A DNA stretch of 64,000 bases, taken from assembly GCA_021151805.1 (NCBI GenBank), contig JAGKWN010000005.1, positions 9,180 through 73,179 of the forward strand. Reading direction: 5' to 3'. Under the pieces are notes generated by a model. It saw only the letters and a list, made by a program, of their open reading frames with translations, did no database searches and was not told the DNA's origin. Positions 26,501 through 35,521 of the stretch are shown in pieces. Each line of letters starts with the position of its first letter. Within the stretch, counting starts at the first letter, position 1. The translations under genes and the position numbers were made by a program. Source of the DNA: Cytophagaceae bacterium (GTDB lineage: Bacteria > Bacteroidota > Bacteroidia > Cytophagales > Cytophagaceae).

Positions 26501-28788
26501 GTCCCACTGGCGGCACCTTGTCAGGTACCGGTATCAGCGGCAGTACTTTTACACCTTCAACTCTGGGGCAGCGCACAATCAGTTATACTTATAAAGATGC
26601 CAATAATTGTAGCAATACAACTTCACAATCAGTAACCGTTAATCCGGTTCCGATAGCAAGCTTTACAGGTCTTGACGCTGGCTATTGTCAAAGCAGCCCA
26701 TCTTCTGTATTGACCGGTATTCCAGCTGGCGGTACCTTCAGTGGCGATGGAATTGCAGGTAATACCTTTACACCAACGAAGACAGGTACCAATACCATAA
26801 CTTACACGTATCAACCTAATGGCTGCGGAGTGCCTGCTGTGAAAACGACTATGGTATCTGCGGCGATCATTCCATCGATAACGATTTCCTCATCTGTTCC
26901 CTGGGCTATCTGCGGCCAAAGTGTTACCTATACTGCAACATTGACCAATATAAACACACCGGCACTGCAGTGGTACCGCAACGGACAACCAGTCAGCGGA
27001 GCAACTACCACCACCTTTACCGTAAATGCTGCTTATGGAGACCGGATTTCCTGTAAAGCCAGCTTTACTGATGTGTGCCTGAAAGCTCCTGTTGAACTGA
27101 TGTCGGCAGTGTATGAGCAGAACGTGACTGTGCCAACCATCAACTACCTCAAGCTCGACGGAATAGATGATAAAGTTACCATTCCGACAAATGCTGCATA
27201 CGATTTAGGAAGCGGTGATTTTACGCTGGAAGCTTTTGTAACCGTTGATGTACGCTCAACAGCTCCGACACCAATTCTCTCGAAAAGAACAACTGCAGCC
27301 AATGGGTTTGTATTGTATCTAAACGATAATACATTAACATTGAAAATCGGCAGCACCGTTTATAACAGCAGCACATTTACTTCTATTAAAGACCAGTATC
27401 TGCATCAGGTAGGAGTAAGTCGCCAAAGTGGTATGATTACTTTTTATCTGGATGGCAGGACAATAGGCACTGCCAGCAGCACGCTTTCCATCAATTCAAC
27501 GGCAAACCTGCTACTTGGTAGTGATGTTGTCGATGCCAGCTACCTGAAAGGTTATATACAGAATGTGAATTTTTCGTCACTTGCAAATGATTTTACCAGC
27601 ACTGTTGGGTTGCAGATTTCACCACGCTCTTCTGTAGGTATTATCGGCAGCTGGTTTATGACCGGCTGCAGCGGACAAAGCTTTGTAAAAGATTACAGTA
27701 CTGTTTCAAATAACGCTTATCTGGGTGCTGTATCAGGCGCTGAATCCAGCGATCCGGTATACAGCAATCCGCCGAAGGTGATCCTTTATACTCCGAACAC
27801 AGTTATGAATGCACTTTCATTTGTATCGGAGGCCAATAATTCCAGGCACGTAGAAATACCAAACAACGGCGCATATGGCGCATTCAATTCGAATTTTACA
27901 ATCGAAGCTTTTGTACAGGGTGCGAACGCAAAGGTGAACAGCTATCCGACGATACTTTCGAAAAGAAGCGCTTCTACCAACGGTTTGGCGATTGGTATCA
28001 ATAACGGAAAAGTATTTGTATCACTCGGCAGCAATATATTTTATGATAACGGTTCATACACTCTGAATACTTCCAGCTGTAATCATATTGTGCTTGTCGG
28101 CCAGAGGTTTCTGAACAAAACTTTCTTCTATGTATTTGTAAATAGTGTTCAGACGTATTCATTTTCGATGAGCGGATATTTTAACACATCAGATCCGATC
28201 TGGATCGGGAATGACCGCGGCACACCAAATGTATTTAATGCTTCCATTGATGAGATCCGGATCTGGAATTCATCCCGGTCACCGGATCAGATTACCGGCA
28301 ACCGCAATAGCGTATTCAACAGTGCCACACCCAACCTGATAGGTTATTACCGCTTCCGTGAAAATATTAATTCACAGGTTGTGCTGGATGAAAGTTCGCT
28401 GGGTAATCCGGGTTTCCTTGGTAATTCCACCGCGCTGGATATAAACGATCCGCTCCGTGAAGTGATCAGCTGCTATACGAATTCGCGCGTAGCCAGCCCG
28501 GAAGAAACAATAGCCCCTGACCAGTTTGAAACAACAGAGGTGCAGACTCCATCTGTATTGCTTTATCCAAATCCGTTCGGAACAAACTGCAAATTGCAGA
28601 TTCAGTATCTGGATGCTGAGGTAACCATTCACATCATGGATGCAGCGGGCAATATTGTTTTTGTTAAGGAAAATCATCCGGCTGGTGAAGAATTGGTATT
28701 CGGTGATGAGCTGCCGCAAGGTATGTATATCCTGCAATGCATCGGGCATCCGGAGTTGAAGCCGGTGAAGTTTATAAAGATGAAATGA
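23596..28788 (+). CDS. Giant T9SS cargo protein with Ig-like repeats and two LamG-type domains
   Basis: The 1730-residue protein has a signal peptide (ending QSFGQ), many Ig/PKD-like repeats (GFVNYEWRLND, GYTSYQWNTSAT), a PKD unit (YQWNFGDGT), and three GTxSGxGISGxxFTP repeats shared with the upstream gene. Two concanavalin/LamG-type domains follow (YLKLDGIDDKVTIPTNAAYD near 1180 and HVEIPNNGAYGAFNSNFTIE near 1420). The last about 75 residues are a T9SS type A sorting domain (LLYPNPFGTNCKLQIQYL to KFIKMK). It is probably a surface adhesin or glycan binder. G+C rises near 26.2-26.5 kb, from 17/60 in the block at 25321 to 32/60 at 26521 (hand counts), suggesting a mosaic gene. Confidence 0.85.
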   Translation: MLRTISCFVSLVISVCMFSYQSFGQLPSATLSGGGTICAGMSTNLTITFTGTAPWGLAYFAGHQLYELAGITQSPYIFTVSPSVSTSYYLSDMSDKNGRGTVNGQIDILVNQGKELPGPSTIQITGPNPIYCPSGQTILTAPSGYSYYKWMKGAENGLVSLPDQHSQTLNISNQQAGSYSYMVSSMDASCNSIISTPVMISATEAFSKPIITGNNFIQCGNPQSNVLTTAAGFVNYEWRLNDIIKQTGALNTIDAKLFGSGNYTVRVLTSNGCSNVSVPFLVSQLEAFPKPVIQPNSGSGIYYVRCKNGNNILTAPAGFVKYEWKVNNTIKQTGSSNTIDANLFPNGDYSVTVYDINGCSSSSDNYLVNLKPPGTPPILNTLPSRVICPGTPVIIFADGYTSYQWNTSATTDQISVTQPGTYSVTVTDISGCVNTGSITITQPSTNINLIIASDTPLIQCKSGYANPVVTLTSTFNDYNYLPIWMKDGQQFSGGSVLTTSISGDYTLKVIPFNIVPTVCYTNSNTISVRITNPPVPDAKYSCGSLTSYIHSVTGANPGQIYKWYINNSTATPLYTSTGSTDNTYTSSNSSLYVSIYDPINGCETQRSNSYYQIDPLKLSDSWFNICENKPLTIHASGAASNSTYLWYSTPTGGTPLITNTASSYTIPSITSDQVYYVDAISSKGCKTTQRATINAYFVKPPIISVPPIICSGSNVTITASNINLTGSTIWYNSPETTSMLAIGSQLNLTNVFNNQKYYASFRAQLSSDDGSYCETARTAIDINIVAPPVATFSFTAKCDQSALLTYTGNALTNATYQWNFGDGTIISGSSSGPYVIRWTTPGWKSIYLSVTNPNGCSQTYSQVYNIPAAPVPLPFFSLATTTYCQNTTPIALTGSPAGGVFTGSGISGTTYTPSTAGTSTITYSYTNPTDACVYTTVKNVTVNPLPTVSIIGLNTSYCQSSTGVPVTVSPTGGTLSGTGISGSTFTPSTLGQRTISYTYKDANNCSNTTSQSVTVNPVPIASFTGLDAGYCQSSPSSVLTGIPAGGTFSGDGIAGNTFTPTKTGTNTITYTYQPNGCGVPAVKTTMVSAAIIPSITISSSVPWAICGQSVTYTATLTNINTPALQWYRNGQPVSGATTTTFTVNAAYGDRISCKASFTDVCLKAPVELMSAVYEQNVTVPTINYLKLDGIDDKVTIPTNAAYDLGSGDFTLEAFVTVDVRSTAPTPILSKRTTAANGFVLYLNDNTLTLKIGSTVYNSSTFTSIKDQYLHQVGVSRQSGMITFYLDGRTIGTASSTLSINSTANLLLGSDVVDASYLKGYIQNVNFSSLANDFTSTVGLQISPRSSVGIIGSWFMTGCSGQSFVKDYSTVSNNAYLGAVSGAESSDPVYSNPPKVILYTPNTVMNALSFVSEANNSRHVEIPNNGAYGAFNSNFTIEAFVQGANAKVNSYPTILSKRSASTNGLAIGINNGKVFVSLGSNIFYDNGSYTLNTSSCNHIVLVGQRFLNKTFFYVFVNSVQTYSFSMSGYFNTSDPIWIGNDRGTPNVFNASIDEIRIWNSSRSPDQITGNRNSVFNSATPNLIGYYRFRENINSQVVLDESSLGNPGFLGNSTALDINDPLREVISCYTNSRVASPEETIAPDQFETTEVQTPSVLLYPNPFGTNCKLQIQYLDAEVTIHIMDAAGNIVFVKENHPAGEELVFGDELPQGMYILQCIGHPELKPVKFIKMK

Positions 28789-28793
28789 GGATA

Positions 28794-28824
28794 ATTATGA
28801 ATTATGAGTTATAAATTATGAATT
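28794..28824. repeat. (ATTATRA)n heptad repeat
   Basis: Heptads begin 5 bp after the stop codon of the second giant cargo gene. Confidence 0.8.
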
Positions 28825-28855
28825 GATTGTTAGAGTAAAATAAGTAAGCCTTCGT

Positions 28856-28900
28856 GGTTTTATGCCGATTAAGTCGGTAGAAAACCCTGGAGGTTTTTCT
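28856..28900 (+). terminator. Possible terminator after the second giant cargo gene
   Basis: GGTTTT (28856) pairs with AAAACC (28881-28886) around an inner CCGA/TCGG hairpin. The following CCTGGAGGTTTTTCT resembles the sequence after the other giant cargo gene. Confidence 0.5.
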
Positions 28901-29009
28901 TTATACTGCCACCATTGTATTCATAGGTACGATACAAAAAACTGAACCATATGAGTAAGAACTGTTCAGGACTTTTTATTGTTCACGATAATAAATATTG
29001 CGTATCTTA

Positions 29010-29172
29010 AGTGTAGCGTTTAGAATGTAAAGTGTAGTCGTTTCTTCGTTAGAGTTGTTAGCGCAAACATTTGCTTGTGCCGCACTAATAATCAGGAACA
29101 AGCAAATGCTTACGCCAGCGTTTCGACTTTAAACTACCAATTCATAATTTATAATTCATAATTCATAATTCA
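29010..29172. repeat. Composite intergenic repeat before the first YeeE/YedE gene
   Basis: It holds a segment with the core TGTAAAGTGTAGTCGTTTCT that recurs at 29776, a pair of inverted CATTTGCTTGT / ACAAGCAAATG words, and reverse-oriented ATTATRA heptads (29139-29170) that stop 3 bp short of the start codon. Confidence 0.65.
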
Positions 29173-29173
29173 A

Positions 29174-29719
29174 ATGACACAACCCTGGCCCTGGTATATC
29201 TCCGGTCCGCTGCTCGGACTCATGGTACCGTTGTTATTATTCATCACCAACAAACAGTTTGGCGTATCTTCCAACTTCAGGCATATCTGCGCGATGATTG
29301 CACCGAAGTCGATCAACTTCTTCAATTACGACTGGAAACAGGAAGCCTGGAATCTCGTGCTGATCCTCGGTACTGTTGTGGGGGCATTGATCGCACATGC
29401 ATTCCTCAATCCAACTATCGGTGTGGGAGATGATACGTATGCAATCCTGCATCAGCAGGGCGTACAAAGCTTTGATGGGTTTGCCCCGGCGGATATCTTC
29501 TCCTGGGAAGGCTTGTTTACATTAAGAGGATTTATCATGATCGTAGTCGGTGGCTTTCTGGTAGGCTTCGGCACCCGTTATGCGAACGGCTGTACTTCTG
29601 GTCATGCGATCATGGGCTTGTCGATGCTGAATGTAAACTCACTGATCGCAGTGGTAGGTTTCTTCATCGGCGGACTGGTGATGACGTATCTGGTGTTGCC
29701 GTATGTATTGGCACTGTAG
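29174..29719 (+). CDS. YeeE/YedE (TsuA-like) sulfur transport protein, first half
   Basis: The 181-residue polytopic membrane protein has the YeeE/YedE signature GFGTRYANGCTSGHAIMGLS, whose Cys lines the thiosulfate path in characterised TsuA proteins. Membrane segments are visible at about 10-28, 55-78, 110-135 and 150-178. In many bacteria this fold is one roughly 350-residue chain; here it is split into two genes, as is common in Bacteroidota. Its partner lies 249 bp downstream. The substrate is probably thiosulfate or another reduced sulfur species, from family knowledge. The ATG at 29174 lies just after heptad repeats. Confidence 0.85.
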   Translation: MTQPWPWYISGPLLGLMVPLLLFITNKQFGVSSNFRHICAMIAPKSINFFNYDWKQEAWNLVLILGTVVGALIAHAFLNPTIGVGDDTYAILHQQGVQSFDGFAPADIFSWEGLFTLRGFIMIVVGGFLVGFGTRYANGCTSGHAIMGLSMLNVNSLIAVVGFFIGGLVMTYLVLPYVLAL

Positions 29720-29775
29720 CGGCAATAAGACTCAACGATATATTATTAATTGATCTTCAATAGCAGACAGGTGTA

Positions 29776-29900
29776 AAGTTTAGAGTGTAAAGTGTAGTCG
29801 TTTCTTCGATAGAGCTGCTGGCGCAAGCCTCAAAATAATGATAAATTATGAGTTATAAATTATGAATTATAAAAACGCCTACACTTTACACTCTAAACTT
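29776..29900. repeat. 22-bp inverted repeat enclosing heptads
   Basis: AAGTTTAGAGTGTAAAGTGT, plus two further bases, at 29776-29797 is repeated as its exact complement at 29879-29900. Heptads occupy 29838-29872 between the arms. The left arm and the following TCGTTTCTTCG resemble 29010-29065. Confidence 0.75.
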
Positions 29901-29968
29901 GTTCTTTACTTTAACAAAAAATTAAATACCAGCGTCTGGAAACTCGTAACTAGCAACTCGTAACTCAT

Positions 29969-30379
29969 ATGAAATACATCAAATTCTTTCTCATCGGTAT
30001 CTACTTTGGCATTGTACTTACCAAGGCCGAGGTGATTTCCTGGTTTCGTATCCAGGAGATGTTTCACTTCCAGAGCATACATATGTTTGGGATTATAGGC
30101 TCTGCCATTGTTGTTGGAGCAACGTCTGTTTTCCTGATTAAGAAATTTAATCTGAAAACATTCGGCGGAGAAGATATTCGCTTGATCAGCAAAGAATATC
30201 ACAAAGGCTTATTGCCTGGCGGTATACTTTTCGGACTGGGCTGGGCCTTAACCGGCGCTTGTCCGGGGCCAATGTTTGCGCTGGTTGGTAATGGCGTACA
30301 GGTAATGCTAGTTGCGATCCTGTCTGCTATTGCAGGTACGTTTGTGTATGGCGTGGTGAAAGATAAGCTGCCGCAGTGA
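29969..30379 (+). CDS. YeeE/YedE family protein, second half
   Basis: The 136-residue membrane protein has three to four hydrophobic segments. The family motif is GWALTGACPGPMFALVGNG near residues 90-108, with a Cys in the position expected for sulfur relay. Together with the upstream gene it would make up a full transporter. The ATG at 29969 follows a short spacer. A 28-bp inverted repeat follows the stop codon and may end transcription. Confidence 0.85.
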   Translation: MKYIKFFLIGIYFGIVLTKAEVISWFRIQEMFHFQSIHMFGIIGSAIVVGATSVFLIKKFNLKTFGGEDIRLISKEYHKGLLPGGILFGLGWALTGACPGPMFALVGNGVQVMLVAILSAIAGTFVYGVVKDKLPQ

Positions 30380-30389
30380 ACTGAAATTC

Positions 30390-30457
30390 CAAAACACAAA
30401 AAACAAATTCCAAACGAATAAACCCAGACTCGTTTGGAATTTGTTTTTTGTGTTTTG
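30390..30457. repeat. 28-bp perfect inverted repeat between convergent genes
   Basis: The arm 30390-30417, containing ACAAATTCCAAACGA, pairs exactly with 30430-30457 around a 12-nt loop. The A-rich and T-rich outer arms would let it act as a bidirectional terminator. A near copy lies at 34301-34372. Confidence 0.8.
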
Positions 30458-30463
30458 TTTTAT

Positions 30464-30820
30464 TTAAATCTTGTGCCAAACTACTTCCAGTAAATTAATA
30501 TGGTGCCACAGCTTTAAAAAGATTCCGAAGCAGATCAGCAGGCCCAGTGCGAATGCAACGATAATGCCTGGCAGACCACTGAAAATACTTTTTGTTTTCT
30601 TTACAAAACTTTTAGAGATCATTTCAGCAACACTGCCCAGGAAGGTAAAGATCGGGTAGTAGATCACCACGATGATGCCCATTTGTATGGCCGTTAAATG
30701 ATACGGATCCTTATAACCAGTGTGGATGTTCAGATAATTTTTTGCAATCGTTGATACGATCTCTGCAATGAAAATGGTTAAAATGAAAATACAGAATTTA
30801 GTAATCGATTTTGAATTCAT
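30464..30820 (-). CDS. Small membrane protein of unknown function, 118 aa
   Basis: I do not recognise a family. Three hydrophobic segments are visible: FCIFILTIFIAEIVSTI (about 8-25), MGIIVVIYYPIFTFLG (about 47-63) and IIVAFALGLLICFGIFL (about 85-103), with a positively charged loop (KSFVKKTKS) between the last two. The start overlaps the end of the WG-repeat gene by 4 bp (ATGA), so translational coupling is likely. It may serve the same unknown function. Confidence 0.65.
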   Translation of the reverse strand: MNSKSITKFCIFILTIFIAEIVSTIAKNYLNIHTGYKDPYHLTAIQMGIIVVIYYPIFTFLGSVAEMISKSFVKKTKSIFSGLPGIIVAFALGLLICFGIFLKLWHHINLLEVVWHKI

Positions 30821-33576
30821 TGTTTTAAGGAGTTTGCGTAAAGTTCTTTTAAGTATGGGGAATTTTTAAATTGTTTAATAAGGTCAGAATACAGCAGTAT
30901 TACTTCGATTTCTTCGTAGTCATATGAATTAATATCGCGCTCATCTGTATAAAAGAAATGGATGCCATCTTTCTCAAGCTGCCAGGCATCTGCAAGTTCT
31001 ACAATGTTTTCCCGATCTGTGCAGGGCAGCTGAATGTCGCGCAGTGAATCCAGCTGCAAAAGCAGCAGAGTGCTGAGCATGTTGTTGCTTTTAATGTGAT
31101 TGGTAATATCACCCAATGATACAGGTACAAGTACATTATTTTTTACAGTATATGTTGTATCAATGCGGGTAATGTAATTACCATATCGATCCTCTCTGTT
31201 ATAGAAGTATCGCACCTCTGATAAATTGTCGGTTAATACAACGGATTTAATATCGGTAGTTGCATAGAAGTCGGAGTTGTAACCAGACCAGTTGTAGAAC
31301 TCTTCATCTTCAATAGCTGCTTTTTCATCCATCAGGTCTGAGATGTATGTATCGTCAAATACTGTTATGGAAGGATAAGCTGAAAAATCTTCTTCATCGG
31401 AAGACTCTTCAGCAACTGTATTGCAGTATACCTGCAGTGCTTTATTGTTTGTCAGTATTTGGATCGGGGATGTAGTCGAATTGTTCATGAAAAGACTTAC
31501 TGAACCTGATCCTTCGAGATAAGATTCATCTTCGTTTAAAAAAGGCAGGTTCAGTATTTTGACATGATCTTTAATAGTCTTAGTTGTTTTCTCGTTGGCT
31601 GGTATTAGCCAGTCATCACCGCTGAAATATCCCCAGTGGTTATTTTTATTTATTGCGAGAATGTTGTTTGGAAGGAATGTGATTGTATTTACAGAGTCAA
31701 TACGGTGATTATGGATATACAGATCGCAGCCAAAAGGACTGTCTGTGCTTGTGGTCTTATAGCACATGAATATGCTGTCATTGATCTGTTGAATCTTTTC
31801 ATATTGATATGGCACAAGCGGCTCAAGCGTAGTGCATTTTATCACACCTGATTTGAATGCATCGTCTTCTTCTATGTATACACGCACAGCAGCATAGGGA
31901 GTATGTGATAATACCACTGGAAAATCAAAGTGCAATGGATTTTTAATTTGCTGATCTTTGTTCAAGATCTTCCAGGCTGTAGAGTTTTTCGGAATGCCCC
32001 AGAAATAATCTAGTTCTGCATCGTAGGCTGTAATCGCTGAGTATTCTGCAGGGATTGTTATTTCATTGTTTGTATCAATAATTCCCCAGTAGCCTGCTTC
32101 ATTTTTGATTATAAACGATTCTTCAGCAAAAGGACTTTGTTCAATGAATACATGCTCAGGTTGAATAATAGTTTTTCCTTCTATATCAATAATGCCGAAC
32201 AGACCGTTGTGTATAATGTTTGTTTGTCTGCGCTCATCTTTAAAAGGTATTATAAAATCGTATGTGGGAAGCAGTATATGTTCCATGTTCGGAGAAATAA
32301 GACCATATTTTCCTTCGTAATAAATAAGTCCGCTGCATGAAATATTTTCTTCCTCAAGCGTAGATGTAGTATCAGGGAAATGGTATTCTGTTTCTGATGA
32401 AAGGTCAAGCCAGGTAATGCTGCTATCCGCATGGATTGTTATTAGTAATGGCAGTGGTTCGCTATACTCCAGTTCACGCTCATAATTTTCAGAACCGTCT
32501 TCATAATACTCAGGTGTATATGCATAGAGTGTTCGCAGGTAATTGATGTTCGGGTAGTAGCCCGTATTAAGTAACTTACCTTCGAGATTTGCAATCTGAA
32601 AACCTTTTGAAGAATGCAGGATGTATACGAATGTGTTGTTACTTCTTTCAAGCAGCGTAATGGTGTCATAGATACAGGGGACAAGCTCTTTGCCCGTGAG
32701 GTCGATCAGCGTGAATTTGTTTTTATAACTGGCAATAAATGATTGTGGAGTATATATCCGTTCATCAATATTGATCGTGTTGTATTTTTTCTTTGTAATC
32801 TGCTTTCCTGTTTTGTCGAAGAGTACGCTCTGTTTTTTTACAGTATTTGTCAGTATAAATGAATAGTTGCCTGCATACGAAAGATTTTGATAATGATCAT
32901 ATACAAAGGGGATGATTGTTTTTTCATTGCGGTTGATGGCGCCATAGAAATTATCTTTTTGAGTGATAAAACATATGGAATCATAAACGTCAATTTTGGA
33001 ATATTCATTGGTCGTAATAAATCTGTTTCTTGTAAGGTCAAACAGTTTCATTCTTACATTTTCCTGCTGTGTGATATAGATTTTTGCGAGCTCGTACTTG
33101 TCAAACTGGATAAGATTAACATTTTGGATAATCAATTCACCTTTGTAATACAAGCCCTGTAATTTATTTGTCAAGACAATCACATAGTTGTTTCTGAAGT
33201 CTTTGATCTTATAAGGTATGTCGGTTATAACGATTTCTCCTGAGTCATAATCAAAAACAGAATAGATGGAATCTTTTCGTAAAATATAAAAGGAATATTC
33301 ATTTTTTATGTATGTGTAATTAAGCGGTACCACAATTTTACCTTCAGCGTTCATTAATCCGCTCCGTTCATTTTTCGTAACAATGGCATAGCCTCTGTAA
33401 ACATCCTCAGCCTGATCAAATTGCGGCGGAACAATCCAGTTGGATTCGGAATCCGTATATCCATATAGACAGGTCTTATTATCTTTTAACAAATGCAGCT
33501 GCGCTTGTACCTGCAATGCTGTGAATGAAAAAAAGAGGCAGAAAAAAATGGCGTTCAGTAGTTGTTTCGTTTGCAT
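30817..33576 (-). CDS. Secreted WG-repeat protein
   Basis: The 919-residue protein has a signal peptide (LFFSFTALQVQAQ). It carries many WG (KWG-type) repeats with the pattern GxxxxxGKxxIPxxYD, for example GLMNAEGKIVVPLNY, FYGAINRNEKTIIPFVYD and YWGIIDTNNEITIPAEY. WG repeats are thought to form beta-sheets for protein contacts; no enzyme motif is visible. The C-terminal third (from about 700) departs from the repeats and is acidic (SSDEEDFSAYP). It is probably periplasmic or outer-membrane associated. The gene forms a two-gene unit with the small membrane protein. Confidence 0.8.
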   Translation of the reverse strand: MQTKQLLNAIFFCLFFSFTALQVQAQLHLLKDNKTCLYGYTDSESNWIVPPQFDQAEDVYRGYAIVTKNERSGLMNAEGKIVVPLNYTYIKNEYSFYILRKDSIYSVFDYDSGEIVITDIPYKIKDFRNNYVIVLTNKLQGLYYKGELIIQNVNLIQFDKYELAKIYITQQENVRMKLFDLTRNRFITTNEYSKIDVYDSICFITQKDNFYGAINRNEKTIIPFVYDHYQNLSYAGNYSFILTNTVKKQSVLFDKTGKQITKKKYNTINIDERIYTPQSFIASYKNKFTLIDLTGKELVPCIYDTITLLERSNNTFVYILHSSKGFQIANLEGKLLNTGYYPNINYLRTLYAYTPEYYEDGSENYERELEYSEPLPLLITIHADSSITWLDLSSETEYHFPDTTSTLEEENISCSGLIYYEGKYGLISPNMEHILLPTYDFIIPFKDERRQTNIIHNGLFGIIDIEGKTIIQPEHVFIEQSPFAEESFIIKNEAGYWGIIDTNNEITIPAEYSAITAYDAELDYFWGIPKNSTAWKILNKDQQIKNPLHFDFPVVLSHTPYAAVRVYIEEDDAFKSGVIKCTTLEPLVPYQYEKIQQINDSIFMCYKTTSTDSPFGCDLYIHNHRIDSVNTITFLPNNILAINKNNHWGYFSGDDWLIPANEKTTKTIKDHVKILNLPFLNEDESYLEGSGSVSLFMNNSTTSPIQILTNNKALQVYCNTVAEESSDEEDFSAYPSITVFDDTYISDLMDEKAAIEDEEFYNWSGYNSDFYATTDIKSVVLTDNLSEVRYFYNREDRYGNYITRIDTTYTVKNNVLVPVSLGDITNHIKSNNMLSTLLLLQLDSLRDIQLPCTDRENIVELADAWQLEKDGIHFFYTDERDINSYDYEEIEVILLYSDLIKQFKNSPYLKELYANSLKQ

Positions 33577-33620
33577 AGGGATAAAAAGGTCTGCTTTAAA
33601 CTTTAAAATACATTAGTTTT

Positions 33621-34289
33621 ATGATTTTAAAAATCAGTAAAATTTTAATTCTGTTTCTGGTATTATTATCTTGTAAAATGAATAATGAGACGATAAAGCC
33701 TGTTGAACCTATACGTTACCTCGCGTTGGGAGATTCATATACGATCGGCGAAAGTGTGCCGGCATCGGATAACTTTCCTGCACAGCTTTTTCATGCTCTC
33801 AAAGATAAAAATGTATCTGTTTCTTCTTATAAAATTATTGCCCGAACCGGTTGGACTACTACGAACCTGAAAGCGGCCATAGAGACTTCAGGTTTAAAAG
33901 ATACATTCAATCTGGTTTCGCTGCTGATCGGTGTAAACAATCAATATCAGGGCAAAAGTATTATTGAATATAAGAGCGAATTTATTGACCTGGCAAACCG
34001 TGCCATCAAATTCGCCGGCGGCAAAAAAGAGCATGTATTTATAGTATCCATTCCTGATTATGGCTACACACCTTTTGGAGAAAACAATCGGGCTTCCATC
34101 TCCGCACAGATTAAAGAATTCAATGCTGTGAATAAACAGGTGAGCGACTCCCTGGGGCTAAAATACTACAATATAACACCTATCTCGCAAAGAGGCTTGG
34201 CAGAACCTGATCTCGTGGCCGGTGATGGTCTGCATCCTTCTGCAAAGATGTATAAGGAATGGGTAGAGTTGATTATGCAGAATAGATAG
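33621..34289 (+). CDS. SGNH/GDSL-family hydrolase lipoprotein
   Basis: The 222-residue protein has a lipoprotein signal (LVLLSC, lipidated Cys18). The SGNH blocks are present: LALGDSYTIGES (nucleophile Ser), a Gly in block II, LIGVNNQYQG (block III Asn) and DGLHPSAKMYKEW (Asp and His of block V). The catalytic set is complete, so this is probably an active esterase acting on acyl or acetyl esters at the envelope. The substrate is unknown. It is divergent from the WG-repeat gene with only 44 bp between, so the promoters must overlap. Confidence 0.87.
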   Translation: MILKISKILILFLVLLSCKMNNETIKPVEPIRYLALGDSYTIGESVPASDNFPAQLFHALKDKNVSVSSYKIIARTGWTTTNLKAAIETSGLKDTFNLVSLLIGVNNQYQGKSIIEYKSEFIDLANRAIKFAGGKKEHVFIVSIPDYGYTPFGENNRASISAQIKEFNAVNKQVSDSLGLKYYNITPISQRGLAEPDLVAGDGLHPSAKMYKEWVELIMQNR

Positions 34290-34300
34290 CATAAGCAATT

Positions 34301-34372
34301 CCAAATAACAAAAAACAAATTCCAAACGAGCATAGATTTCAATCGTTTGGAATTTGTTTTTTTGTTATTTGG
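34301..34372. repeat. Near-perfect 29-bp inverted repeat after the SGNH gene
   Basis: The arm 34301-34329 is matched by 34343-34372 with one extra T. The sequence core ACAAATTCCAAACGA is shared with 30390-30457 and with 51031-51064. It probably ends transcription. Confidence 0.75.
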
Positions 34373-34585
34373 CTTTTACGCCAGCCTGTTAATTTTTTGT
34401 GATTTTTTAAAAAGGAATTCATTGAATTCATAATGATTAAATAATTCATTGGTTTATTTGAGCTTATTTAAGAAAGCTAATTATGCACTGTTATAACAGG
34501 ATGCATATTGATGTTTTTTACTTCACTGTACGGTTCTGTTATACGTTTTTCTAAATGAACATTGGTTCTTTTATAACTGGTATTT

Positions 34586-35521
34586 ATGGATCGTTTGCCA
34601 CTTTTGTCCTGTGCTTTTGAAAGCTGGGATTTCGCTACGAGGGCGTATGCGTGTGAGGGTAAAAAAAGTTTGTCGAAGCAGCAATGGAAGAGTTTTTGGG
34701 GCGCTTTCCTGCATTCCAAATTTGCCACGAAATGGTTTAGGATTCTCAAATCGCCCGATTTTGTTAGTATTTCATATCACCGGCCTCTCTTGTATTTCAA
34801 GCCCTTCAGGGTATATATGTCCATTCGCTGGTCGAAACAGCAGCGCATGAAGGTGATTCTTGATACCTATAAATTTATCAATGCAAAAGGCAGTTCTTTT
34901 GCTGAAGTAATTCATCAGAAAGAAGGTATTGAAATGTCGCGTTTTAAATTAAGTGATGAGCTGGAAGGTGTATTGAAAATTGGCTACGATGATCGTTACC
35001 GGAAAGAAGGGGAACTGGTATTCTCCTTTGATTGCGAACAACTGGGTGGTATGATTATTTCTGCTGCTGTATCATTTGAAGAAACTGCTGCAGGTGTCTG
35101 GGTATGCAGGATTGGTTGTGTACAGGGACATATTAAGAATGCAGAAAACGCAACCAAAGTTACGCAGAAATTGATGCACGGCTTACGCCCGAAAGCATTG
35201 ATTGTTTTTACTATACAGGAATTTTCCAGGCAGATGGGATTCTCTGCAGTATATGGTGCAGGAGATTCTATACAAGCGTATCGGAAAAAGCATGCGATCC
35301 ATTTGCCATGGCGTCATAACATACAATTCGATTACGATGCCATCTGGATGGAGTCTGGCGGAATACCTGCTAAAGAAGGCTGGTATGAATTGCCGTTAGT
35401 TCCTTTGAAAAAAAGCTACGAAGAGATAAAGACCCACAAGCGTGCGGTCTACAAAAGAAGATATCAGCTGATGGATGAACTTTCGGATAAGATCGGGGGC
35501 TGCGTGAAAAGACTAGCTTAA
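34586..35521 (+). CDS. DUF535 (VirK/YbjX-like) protein
   Basis: The 311-residue protein resembles the DUF535 family, including VirK and YbjX of enterobacteria. Family-like segments include YLYFKPFRVYMS-type sequence near 70-80, a central beta-rich part (GELVFSFDCEQLGGMIISAA) and the VWVCRIGCVQGH region followed by LMHGLRPKALIVFTIQEF. No signal peptide is clear. The biochemical function is unknown; enterobacterial members are linked to envelope stress resistance. The gene stands alone, with heptad repeats immediately after its stop. Confidence 0.75.
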   Translation: MDRLPLLSCAFESWDFATRAYACEGKKSLSKQQWKSFWGAFLHSKFATKWFRILKSPDFVSISYHRPLLYFKPFRVYMSIRWSKQQRMKVILDTYKFINAKGSSFAEVIHQKEGIEMSRFKLSDELEGVLKIGYDDRYRKEGELVFSFDCEQLGGMIISAAVSFEETAAGVWVCRIGCVQGHIKNAENATKVTQKLMHGLRPKALIVFTIQEFSRQMGFSAVYGAGDSIQAYRKKHAIHLPWRHNIQFDYDAIWMESGGIPAKEGWYELPLVPLKKSYEEIKTHKRAVYKRRYQLMDELSDKIGGCVKRLA

